Part shown: piece after piece, positions 54,139-64,000 of the stretch
How the letters are laid out: the number at the start of each line of letters is the position of its first letter
Numbering within the stretch: position 1 is the stretch's first letter
Source: Brienomyrus brachyistius
Lineage: Eukaryota; Chordata; Actinopteri; Osteoglossiformes; Mormyridae
Direction of reading: 5' to 3'
Assembly: GCF_023856365.1 (NCBI RefSeq)
Contig: NC_064534.1
Span: 12,234,536 to 12,298,535, forward strand
Length of the DNA stretch: 64,000 bases
The notes under the pieces: model-generated
What the model saw: the letters and a program-made list of their open reading frames with translations, nothing else
Databases searched by the model: none
What the model was told of the DNA's origin: nothing
Program-made: the position numbers and the translations under genes

Positions 54139-54191
54139 TGTTCATGATTTATGATTTATGTTCATGATTTATGATTTATGTTCATGATTTA
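54139..54191 (+). repeat. short tandem repeat
   Basis: About 2.6 copies of a 20-bp unit, ttcatgatttatgatttatg, upstream of mamdc2. Confidence 0.8.
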
Positions 54192-54818
54192 TCCGTGATC
54201 ATTAAAGAAAAAATGGATATGCGTTGTGCTCAAATACAATAAGCCCTGTATCAAAATGTGCTATGAATTTTGAATATATTGTCGCAGCTGGTGTCACTGG
54301 CATTGTCCTTAAGCAAGGAGTGATGAGCAGAAGGGAGCCCAACTCCGGGCCCCGCACTCTGGGGGCCCCTGCTGGTTTCCTTTTTTAGTAACAAAGCTGC
54401 TAGTATGTCCACTGCAATTAATTTATGTAATAATTTGGGTTTAAATATATCTTAAATTTGCCCGTTCGATCCGCCATCGTGATACCGCCCCTCAGATCAG
54501 CGAATTTTACCGACTGCGCTTCCCAAATCGGCATGTTTTACCGCTGTCACCTTCTGCTTAGTTTAAGCATTTAATGGTATTCTTGTTACTCTTTTGGCTG
54601 CAAAAAATGTCTCAAATGTCTCACTTAGGTGGCCCCCTACCCATATCAACCTACAGTCCCCGGAGAAGTGAGTGGGCCCCTGCAAATATCTCTCTACGGG
54701 CATATTCACCAATCAGCCATAACATTAAAACCACTGAGAGGTCTAGTGAATGACATTGATAATCTCATTACAATGGCACCTGTGAAAGGACGCCAATATA
54801 TACTATATATTAGCTAGA

Positions 54819-55168
54819 TGCGGTGCTTAGCACTGTTGCCTCACACCTCTGGGACCTGGGTTTGAGTCTCCGCCTGGGTCACATGTGTGCGGAGTTTGCA
54901 TGTTCTCCCCATGTCGTCGTGGGGTTTCCTCCGGGTACTCCGGTTTCCCCCCACAGTCCAAAAACATGCTGAAGCTAATTGGACTTGCTAAATTGACCGT
55001 AGGAGTGCATGTGTGAGTGAATGACTGGTGTGTGAGTGTGCCCTGTGATGGGCTGGCCCCCCATCCTGGGTTGTTCCCTGCCTCATGCCCATAGCTTCTA
55101 GGATAGGCTCCGGACCCCCCCCCCCCCATGAACCAGCAGGATAAGTGGTTTGGTAAATGGATGGATGG
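54819..55168 (+). mobile_element. tRNA-headed fish SINE, copy 4, inserted in Tc1 copy
   Basis: The head is shortened (no full A box; gcggtgcttagcactg) but the B box ggtttgagtct, the conserved body and the (TGGA)n tail are present. Target-site duplication atattagctaga (54807-54818) and atattaactaga (55169-55180), 11 of 12 identical. Confidence 0.9.
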
Positions 55169-55639
55169 ATATTAACTAGACAGTCAGTTATTGAAGTTGA
55201 TGCATTGGAGGCAGCATAAAGATCTGAGTGACTTTGACAGGGGCCAGATTTCGTGACGGCTAGTCGACTTGGTCAGAGCATCTCAAAACAGCAGGTCTTT
55301 TAGGATGTTCCCCGGTATGCAGTGGTCAGTACCTACCAAAAATGGTCCAACGAAGGCCAACCGGTGAACCAGCAATGGGGTCATGGGTGCCCAAGGCACA
55401 TTCATGTGCGTGCGGAGCAAAAGCTAGCCCATCTGATCCAATCCCACAGGAGAGCCACTGTAGCACAACTTACCAAACAATTTGATGCTGACTAAGATAT
55501 AAAGTTGTCAGAACACACAGTGCATCACAGCTCATTGTGTATGAGGCTGTGTAGCTGCCGACTGGTCAGAGTGCCCATGCTGACCCCTGTCCACCGTCCA
55601 AAGCGCCTACTATGGACACATCAGCATCAGCACTGGACC

Positions 55640-55735
55640 ATAAAGCAATGGAAAACGGTAGTGTGGTCTGATGAGTCACATTTTCTGGAGCAATGGAAGA
55701 AGGTGGCCTGGGCTGATGAGTCACGTCTTCTGTTA
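55640..55735 (+). repeat. tandem duplication inside transposase
   Basis: A segment reading gcaatggaa..gtggtctgatgagtcac-type sequence occurs twice in a row (gtctgatgagtcacattttc and gctgatgagtcacgtcttc), so the SDESHF motif of the transposase is doubled. Confidence 0.65.
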
Positions 55736-55828
55736 CATCTTGTGGACGGCCGGGGGCACGTGCACCGTTTACCTGGGGAAGAGATGGCACCAGGATGCAC
55801 TATGGGAAGAAGACAAGCCAGCAGAGAC

Positions 55829-55923
55829 AAGCCATGTTTCTTATTTACAGTTGTAAATAAGAAACATGTTCTTAATCTGTCTTGCCTGGTTAAATAAAGG
55901 TGAATAAAAAATAAAAAAAAAAA
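55829..55923 (+). repeat. poly(A)-ended insert with a hairpin in Tc1 copy
   Basis: It contains the inverted repeat gtttcttatttac and gtaaataagaaac, then ttgcctggttaaataaaggt and an A-rich end. I recall this as a common fish retroposon tail; it is absent from normal Tc1 sequence. Confidence 0.55.
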
Positions 55924-56772
55924 GAGGCAGTGTGATGCTCTGGACACCACCTACCTACACAGCCTTCATGGCATTGGTGTTCCCCGATGCAGTGGCCTCT
56001 TTCAGCAGGATAGTGTGCCCTGCCACACTGCCAAAATCATTCAAGAATGATTTGAGGAGCACGCGAAAGAGTTCAAGGTGTTGCTTTGACCTCCAAATTC
56101 CCCTGATTTCAATCTGATTGAGCGTCTGTGTGAAGTCAAGTCCATGGGGGTCCCACCTCGCAACTTACAGGATCTGCTGCTAATGTCTTGGTGCCAGATA
56201 CCACAGGACACCTTCAGAGGGCTTGCAGAGTCCATACCTCAATGGGTCAGAGCTGTTTTGACACCACAAGGGAGGCCTACACAATATTAGACAGGTGGTT
56301 TTAATGGTATGGCTGATCAGTGTCGTTACCAGCCTGGTAGAGCTCTCTGGAGCTCATAGATGGTAGCTGGAGGAATTTCGAGTCTTAGTTTTAGACCTTC
56401 TTGATAATAACAATACATAGTGTACAGTATGTGAATCTTTGTATTTGTGTGTGGATCCACAAAGGAACACCAGTGCAATGTGTCTGGCTTCATGCCAACT
56501 CACTAAAGGGCTCCTCTGTTTGTGTGTACGGTATGTTTGTGTATACTCAAGTGTATACGTATGTGCATGACAGAAAGTTTTTGTTAGGTAGCTATTTTAA
56601 GGTACTCAAGTGTGGGTCCATGTAAACAACGTCAAAGTAGCTGCCACCACCTTGCAGATTCTGTCCGCAGTATGCCTGCAAAGATATGTGGCAATGGGAA
56701 AATCTACAACAAATTGGTAATATAAGCCGATTCACATAGTTGTCCAGAATACCAACTAGAGACAGTGAAACT

Positions 56773-57304
56773 ACAGTAATGTGCAAAAGTCTTAGGCAGT
56801 CCAAAGAAATGTTTAAAGCTGTTTATCTGGGTAGCAAGTGCACTTTGGCTTAGAACAAAAACACAATTTGACATTAGAACATGTGCAAATTAAGAGTAAC
56901 ACAATAAAAACTAGTAATAATGTCTTCTGTTTTCTAAAAAGTTACTGATATCTAGTTGGATGGCTAGATGAACACCGCTTCAGTTCCCAAACTTCTCCTC
57001 AGGGGCACCTCAGCCATTCCATGATTTTGTTAAATTTCACCAACAGCCCAATTAAATAATTAAATATAATGACTTCAAAAGTCAGTGACAGATTGACTAG
57101 CTGTATGAGGTGTGCTAGTGGCCAAGTCAAAAAATACATGGCTGCACTGGACGGTCACTGCAAATACTAGGATGATTTTAGCAGAGGTTCTGAAATGGCT
57201 GAGCTGACACACTTTGAAAGGCATAATATCATAGTTTTACACCAACACCAGGATAATCTGGACATCATTTTCTTTGCCTGCCTAAGACTTTTGCACAGTA
57301 CTGT
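56773..57304. mobile_element. MITE with gcaaaagtcttaggc termini, copy 2
   Basis: Same family and size as 43753-44283 but in reverse orientation: the interior (aaaactagtaataatgtctt, cagttcccaaacttct, gctgagctgacacactttg) is the reverse complement of that copy. Confidence 0.85.
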
Positions 57305-57957
57305 ACATTTACAATGACAATTACAATGGAGTCTTTGCTGGAGGATATTACACCATAGATGTATACAGAGATATGGTATTTGATTAAAGGTAGATAGATA
57401 TATCCTTAGGATAAGGCTAAAGTGAAGGAACAGGACTCCATGCTCCAGTGTACAGTTTGTGTCTCTGATTGCTTCTGGAAGGGTTATTCTGAGTTAGAAA
57501 AACAGCAGCATTTTAAAAACCTAGTGTTTGGGGTTTTATTGTCTGATGACTGCAGAACTGGAAAATCCAGTGATGTCACGGTTTGTTTTGCATGCTTTCA
57601 TTAGTGAGACCCAGTAGACTGATAATGTGCTCGTAAATTCTCATCAGCCAGACAAGATATTAGGGATTCGGCAAAGAAAAAAAAACAAAGAAAAGGAATG
57701 TGGCGATGCTTTGGGGCAGAAGATCGTGTCCCTATAAACTTTAGCTCAGTTTTGCCTCCAGAACCACAGGACTTGCCTGCTTGGAGAAGCCCTTCTGCCC
57801 ACCGCTGCTGTACTGAGCTGTTGGTTTTCTATTTGTGGTCTTCCTGTTAGCTTTATTGAGTTTCTCCTATTTCATTTTTGTATTGTTTTCAGAATTACCT
57901 TTAACTCGATGTTTAATAGTCATAGCACTATTCTCCGTCAAATTTTGGTCACCGCGG

Positions 57958-58050
57958 TGCATGAAAATCCCAGGAAGGTGGCTGTTTCTGAGATGCCGGA
58001 ACCACCATTTCTGGCACCAACAATCACTCTGTTCTAATGCTATTAGTGAA
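57958..58050 (+). repeat. interspersed repeat fragment
   Basis: The stretch aaatcccaggaaggtggctg, tttctgagatgccggaacc, tctggcaccaacaatcact resembles a frequent fish repeat as I recall it. Confidence 0.4.
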
Positions 58051-58369
58051 CAATCAGTGAACCTTATTGGTCTTCGCTGTGTGCTGTATGCGTTCAGTTG
58101 TAGCTATTCCCTCTTTGGAGGAGCAGCCATTAGCAAGCATGTATACTGACTGTAAGTCTTGATCTTTTGGAAATGAATCCTTGAATCTCCTCTGCAAATG
58201 GATATTAAATGCGTCAGCTTGGAGCATTACAGTTATGATTGTTACCCATGTGTTCTAAGGAGACCACCACTGAAAACAAGACACAAAATAATCTTTTCCA
58301 TGTAAGCAGTTTTACTTATCAGGGCCACCATTGCTCCATTGTGCAGAGGGAGTGAAAGAAGGTACTCAT

Positions 58370-58580
58370 GGTATGGTTTGCTGTCCTGTGTTTTGTTGCA
58401 CTGTCCTGTAACTTTTGCACAAATTGCACACTATGCACCCTGTGTTTTTAGGTTATGTTTTAGTCTTGTGTTAATTTATGCAACACCCTGGTTAGAGAGA
58501 AACACTGTTTCTTTTTTAACCGTGTACTGTACTAACTGTGTATGCTTAACAATGACACTGAAGACCTACTTGACTTGACT
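58370..58580 (+). repeat. probable retroelement 3' end
   Basis: Motifs ttgcacactatgcaccctgt, aaccgtgtactgtactaact and aatgacactgaagacctact with ttgacttgact at the end match a fish retroelement tail from memory. Confidence 0.4.
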
Positions 58581-60716
58581 TGATATGGCTGTTTTGTCAT
58601 TATTCTTCTTACTATGTATTCTCGAGACATGCAATTAGAACCCCAAGGGCAACCATGGCTAAATTCTTGTCTCTGGTTATATTTCTAGAAAAGGTACATG
58701 CAGTAGCTGTTTTCTATTCTTTATGCTTGTGAATGTAGACTTGCAGGGTTTTGTTTTGGGAGCTAACATTCAGACATACATTTTGGATAGTCAATTAATC
58801 CTACAGACTCTAGCTAGGTCATCCCACACTGGGCTGGATCACCCTGCAGAAAAAGTGACTGTGTGATTTTTGCTCTCTGCAGTAAGACTTTTGGGTTCAG
58901 GCAAAAGGTTTTTCCAGGATAAAAACAGCCCTCCGCTGTATAGTGTGCATAACTTCCGGGCCTGTATTTCCCCTGGTTTATTACAACACATCCCCAACAC
59001 CCTGATAAATAGCCTCATGGATGCTGTGACCCAGTCACTCACTTCACTGTTTCGCCAGCAGTCATTTCCTCTTATAATTATTAGACAACCTTTAACGTCC
59101 ATTTCTCAGAATTTTTCCCACTGGGAAATGATGTAATGCATTTAATGTCTCCTCAAATTTTACAGTTTCTTAACCATCTAGGACCAGATGTGATGTGTTT
59201 GTTTGAGGGTGTCTCACTGTTCATTTCCATTATTTCAGTTTGAGACAGCATGTCATAATGTTTGTTCGCGTAGCTTGAAGGAAATTTAAAAACACTCTCC
59301 CTGGCTGAAACCAAGCTCATTTCAAATACCACATACCAAAATTAAGAATTAGGATTGTCCAAGTACGATATGTAAACTTCACAACAACACAAAGTGTTAA
59401 AAATTATTTTCTCCTGTAATACCAATTAATGTGGTGGGATGTATTTTTTACCATTGTTTGACCATCATGTAGAGGTAAATTTAGTTTTCAGATTTCCAAT
59501 ATAGAGTTTCATCAGTCTGCAGTTGACGATTGGAGATGCTCGAAATATAGATTATTGTGCTTGCAGCACAATATAGCACATAAAAGCCACCCTTTTCATT
59601 TATAGACACAAAAGGTGATGCATCTATGCAACATAAAAGCCTGTCCTTCTCCTGAGTCACGTGACTTTGATACAGAAACATGCATGACGATCCAGCTTCC
59701 ACTAGCGCATTAGATAAAGTTGGATGAGTGTATAGAGTGTGAGGGCTGAGTCTGCTGCACCCCAGCCAGCCAGACATCCAGCTTGTTAGCCAGCCAGAAT
59801 GATCGTTCTCCTTGGGACAGAAGCCACTCATTTCCTCCTACTCATGGAGCACAGTGAAGCCCATGTGTACCTGCCTCTCCTATTACCATCTGTTTAGATT
59901 CGCTAGCATTCTTTTTCCATAAAAAGACAATGAGGAGAGGGAGGGGTCTGGATAAAGGAGGGGCAGAGTTGATAGAGGGGACGGCGCTCATGAGAGCTGA
60001 ACCTCTGGAAAAGAGTGAAAAAAAATTACAGTTACAAAGCTGCACAACAGAAAGATTTCCAGGAAGAGGAAAGGCCCAGTGCCGCAGTGACTATGCAGAA
60101 TGCATTGACAAATGTCTGCCATTTCACAGTGTCTTAATAATCTGAAGATCTTGGGCAGATATTTTGGCTGTTTGTCATATTCCCCCTCGCAGCCCTTCAC
60201 AGTGTTTAAACAAGAAAAGGCCTGAAGTCAGCACTAAACTGGACCAAACTGGAGTATTCAGTTCGATCTCTGCTTTTAGTCTCAAGCAGATTGTTTAATT
60301 TTCTTTAATGAGATATATTTCAACATGTGTGTCTAAACATTTTTGTTTAGAGAAAAAAAAAATGGCTTCAAAAAGAGGGAATTCCCAGAATACTTGTGGA
60401 AGTACTAGGATTCTTGTGGGTATGAGCAAGCTTGGGAGCTATTTGACACAACCCACGTGGATGAAGCACAATATGGTGTGACAAAAAGATGGGAGTATTA
60501 CTTTGAGCAGTAACACAGTTTATGAATTAAGGGGGCCCCCCTTCATATATGCTTAATCACAACAATGGCTGAAGCCACAGAACAGAAACGGCAACTAAAG
60601 GCTCTGACCACTATTTTGTATGACAACAGTCTTTGACATTTAATGATATTCAGGAGTCAACTATTTGAACTTCAAATATTTTCATTCAGGTAATCAACTT
60701 CATTTGCCTTTTCTCT

Positions 60717-60718
<2 letters not shown>

Positions 60719-60750
<32 letters not shown>
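60719..60750 (+). repeat. (AAT)n microsatellite
   Basis: About ten units of a trinucleotide ata/aat repeat. A second run, (ATT)6, lies at 61182-61199 next to the SINE tail. Confidence 0.9.
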
Positions 60751-60752
<2 letters not shown>

Positions 60753-60920
60753 TACCTCCTTTCCTACGTTTGTTGACTGATGTCACATAATCTAATGCCT
60801 ACAATTCCATGTGAGTTTCGCGCTGCTCATGCAAACGTTATGGCTACATCCTGGCTGCATTGTTACAGTTGCCATTTTGAAAAAAGTCAAAGCCTATTTA
60901 AGAAAATGTGCACTAATGAG

Positions 60921-61183
60921 CGTTCTCCCCATGTCGTCGTGGGGTTTCCTCCGGGTACTCCGGTATCCCCCCACAGTCCAAAAACATGCTGAGGCTAATT
61001 GGACTTGCTAAATTGCCCGTAGGAGTGCATGTGTGAGTGAATGGTGTGTGAGTGTGCCCTGCGATGGGCTGGCCCCCCATCCTGGGTTGTTCCCTGCCTC
61101 GTGCCCATTGCTTCCGGGATAGGCTCCGGACCCCCCGCGACCCAGTAGGATAAGCGGTTTGGAAAATGGATGGATGGATGGAT
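60921..61183 (+). mobile_element. tRNA-headed fish SINE, copy 5, 5' truncated
   Basis: Begins within the body at gttctccccatgtcgtcgtg and lacks the tRNA-like head; the rest, including (TGGA)n, is well preserved. Consistent with incomplete reverse transcription. No target-site duplication was read. Confidence 0.88.
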
Positions 61184-62262
61184 TATTATTATTATTATTC
61201 AGATGCTTTTGACCTATTAGAATGAGTCATTGCATAGACCACACAGGAGAAGTTGCCTGTCAATCACCCTCTTTGATTTAGTCTCTCCTTTGTGTAAGGA
61301 CTGGCATACAGATCCCATATTGTCACAACTTGCACCTATTCGTTTCAGCATTTCTTCTTTCTTTTCATTTCTGAGATTTACAGAAAACTCTAACACGGCA
61401 ATCTGACTCAAAGGGTAGCGATATTTTTGCTTTTAATATTGTCCCAGCCGTGCTTGTGTAGACTTTGCAGTTTCTCTTCGTGTTCACATATGTTTTTTGC
61501 AGCTTAATTTTGTTTGCTCACACAGCCTGAAGTCACACACTGGTGGTGAATCGATGATGAAATAACTTCCGGTTTGTAGATGGCTGTGTCTTTAATCACC
61601 CTGATGGGAATCTCATCAAATACCCCACCCCCCTGACCATACCTCCTAGGTCAGCTTCCAGCTCAGCATTACCCCTCCTTGAAAATGATTACTGATAACT
61701 GACGGATTCATTTTTGAAATAAACTAGTTATATGATATATTTGTAGGATACCACTTTTCTGAAATGTGTGAGACAAATCTTACATGGCTTGTAGCATGAG
61801 TGAGACTTCTTGAACACACAGCTGTGTTGTCCCTTAAGAACAGCAGATAAGGGTGGAATATATCTCTATGAAATCTCTGCTTAGTGTTAACTGAAGCATA
61901 AACATGAGGGGGAAAAAATCTGTAAATTACCCCTTAAAATTGGTTTTAAAAACAGCATAGAGCATGTGAGTAATTATGGATTAATGATGATTGTACAAAA
62001 TGTACCAGGGAAATGAAATATGGGGAAATGTGGGTGGGAATATTAGCAAATACTACATCAGAACAGAACAGTTTAGCTACAGTGTAGTATAACTGGAATA
62101 GGGACAGACAACCTGTGTGGATGCGTAGGAGACAACGCTAACTTACAACGACATTCACAAACTCAGACTGTTCTCAGTATCTCTACTCAACAAACATTGT
62201 GTGTAGCTGGAATCACATGAATGAACCCAAATAGTCATTTCTGTCTCATTGAACCTTATTTG

Positions 62263-62547
62263 GGCATGACATGGTGCATTGTTGCCAGATTATTTCTGGG
62301 CCTGGGGTTTGAATCCTGCCTTTACCCTACTGTACGGTATGTGTGTAGCGGTTTGAGGTTTTCTCTGTGTCAGGCAGGTTTCGTTAAAATAACTGGCATT
62401 TCTAAATTGCCTGTGTGGTATGTACGCACCCTGTGATAGACTGACCTCCCATCTGGGGTGTGCCCTGTGATATCTGTGAAATACGCTTTAGGTCCCCCCC
62501 CCCCCTCCAGTGACTCTAACTAGGTTGGATAATTGGATGAAGTTTGC
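62263..62547 (+). mobile_element. old, diverged copy of the SINE family
   Basis: Retains catggtgcattg (head), gggtttgaatcctgcc (B box), aaattgcctgtgtg, caccctgtgatagactg and ggttggataattggatgaag (tail) in the right order, with many substitutions and a poly-C run at 62495-62506. Confidence 0.6.
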
Positions 62548-63399
62548 GATGAGATACTGCTTTGTTTTACCGTTAAGTTTTCCAGGAATTTCACTTAGAT
62601 CTCAATTATTAATCACAGCTCAAGTCATTTAAACTCAGTAATGTGATGTCCATACTTGACAGCACCTCACGTACAACTCATTGGCTCCTCCCTGCGTCTT
62701 ATAAATGCATTTCTGACTCCTGATTTCCATTCCTGTTAATACACAATGGAATACAGCAGATATGATTAAGGTTTAAAGCAAATGGAACTGTACAGTGTTT
62801 TCACACACTGCAGGACGGTATGAGGCTTAGCTCTTGGCCGCCATGCTGCCATATTTCCTTTCATCTCACAACCAGGTTTAAAGAATTATTTTAATTTTCA
62901 TTTAGTCTCCACTTTCTCCACTTTCCGAGTCCACTTTCTCTGCCCAGTCTATGAGTCATTTCACTCCCTCAAGCAATCTGTCGGAACAAAAAATAGAAGG
63001 AAATTCCATGGTTTCCGCAGTGCCTGAGCTCTTTATAAAGATGCGGAAACCACAGAGAGTGGCACTGCAACTGGCCAGCCGACATGAGCCTGGAATTAAA
63101 AGGCCTGGAAGTCACAACCTGCGGCCAGCCAGTTTGTCACTCATTATTTGTAGTTTGGTGTTTTCTGTGTTTTGCCTTTGTCTAGTTTAGTTTATTTATT
63201 TAGGTTTTCATGTATCTTCCAAAGTCTTTCTGTTGTGGTGTGTGACAAATCTGTGTATTTTGTACCATAAGTCAGCTTCTGTTCTGAAAACTGGCAGGTA
63301 AGACAATCGTGGAAGGTCTGTTCTATTGTAACTGATTGACATGTTTGATACATGATTTATAATCTAGTCTAATAATGATGATCCATCTACTAATCACTT

Positions 63400-63665
63400 T
63401 GGCCAAGGGTGGGGGTGCTAATGCAAATGATAATGATAATAACTGTAGTCATACTTACTTAGCTGACACTTTTGTCCAAGGTAATATATATTTCTGGGGG
63501 GGGAGCAGAACCAGGCAGTCCCTACAGTGGTGGGTGGGGGGTGGTTGTGGTGTTAAGGGCCTCACTTTGGGGCCCCATGGTAAGAATGATTTGCTGACCT
63601 TGGGATTTAATCCAGCTGCCTTTGATCAGAAGCACATCATCCAAACCCACTGAGCCACATATCAA
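63400..63665 (+). repeat. probable interspersed repeat
   Basis: Contains ttagctgacacttttgtcca and aaacccactgagccacat, hallmarks of a fish repeat I recall. G-rich in the middle. Confidence 0.35.
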
Positions 63666-63899
63666 CCCCCAGGTCCGATACCAGACCTTCAGCTACTGAG
63701 GTTGGTAATCATAAAACTACTGGCCTTTGATTTAGGTTATTAATATTTTGTTATGCTGTTTGTTGTTTGAGTTTCTGGACAATATAAATATGCTTTGCTT
63801 GAACTGTAACTGCATTGCAGTTTAGATTTAGTGGATTGAAAGCCTGGCTTTTAATTAATCTTGAATACTATGGGTCAAATGATTGGGTTTTATTGATAT

Positions 63900-64000
63900 A
63901 AATCAGAGCTAGATAAGATTTTAACGACTCTGAGCTATTAGTTTAGTTCTCCCCAAGCGAGCTTGATGGGCCGAATGGCCTCCTCTCGTTTGTATAGTTC
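63900..64000 (+). repeat. retroposon 3' part, cut by window end
   Basis: gcgagcttgatgggccgaat then ggcctcctctcgtttgta is a widely repeated fish SINE/LINE end as remembered. It continues past the window. Confidence 0.45.

Larger units (their letters stand above)
54707..56323 (+). mobile_element. Tc1-like transposon carrying nested insertions
   Basis: Ends caccaatcagccataacatt and, reverse complemented, acactgatcagccataccat. The plus strand shows transposase remnants: HVRAEQKLAHLIQSHRRAT, HTVHHSSLCMRLCSC, HQHWTIKQWKTVVWSDES and, after the inserts, WTPPTYTAF, FQQD-like and PNFPDFN-like code. A SINE (54819-55168) and a poly(A)-ended segment (about 55829-55923) interrupt it. Same family as 30913-32016. 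Confidence 0.87.
57305..62262. other. repeat-dominated region without a recognised gene
   Basis: Contains further repeat fragments (57958-58050, 58370-58580), a SINE and microsatellites listed separately. No exon with family likeness was found on either strand. Confidence 0.45.

Noticed and set aside
59481..59831. 116-codon open frame on the minus strand
   Set aside because: No domain or splice evidence; not similar to the expected neighbours CFAP95 or PTAR1 as far as I can judge.

Overview
This is a vertebrate nuclear window, almost certainly from a ray-finned fish. Three multi-exon genes with GT-AG introns can be reconstructed from their protein families. The non-coding sequence is crowded with typical fish elements: tRNA-headed SINEs with a (TGGA)n tail, several Tc1/mariner-like transposons, and many short inverted-repeat MITEs. 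The species cannot be read from the sequence. No prokaryotic genes, operons or CRISPR arrays were seen.

Layout. (1) 838-16563, plus strand: the 3' two thirds of trpm3, eleven exons coding for the last 1111 residues of this melastatin cation channel (late TRPM homology region, S1-S6, pore, TRP helix, coiled coil, long C-tail). The gene runs off the left edge. Its introns hold a MITE, a SINE with perfect target-site duplications, and a Tc1-like copy in which a 37-bp minisatellite has expanded. (2) 16564-25009: 3' flank of trpm3 and 5' flank of klf9, AT-rich, with one MITE and a CpG-rich block carrying a near-consensus glucocorticoid response element at 23737-23751. (3) 25010-26715, plus strand: klf9, two coding exons, 238 residues, three C2H2 fingers. 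(4) 26716-36185: repeat-rich spacer with a hAT-type MITE, a SINE, two decayed Tc1 copies (one with four telomeric hexamers inside it) and a palindromic MITE. (5) 36186-53748, minus strand: complete mamdc2, 14 coding exons, 695 residues, secreted protein with four MAM domains. (6) 53749-64000: repeat-dominated, including a nest of a SINE and a poly(A)-tailed insert inside a Tc1 copy; no confident gene.

The order trpm3 - klf9 - mamdc2, with mamdc2 converging on the other two, matches human 9q21 (TRPM3 - KLF9 - SMC5 - MAMDC2), except that no SMC5 exon was recognised in the klf9-mamdc2 interval. This synteny supports orthology, as against the TRPM1-KLF13 pair on human chromosome 15. The three genes are neighbours by ancestry and nothing suggests a joint pathway.

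I see no new multi-gene system here. The most notable items are the klf9 upstream hormone-element candidate, a 253-bp in-place inversion inside a Tc1 copy, telomeric repeats inside a transposase gene, a minisatellite born from transposase sequence, and several insertions whose target-site duplications can be read to the base.
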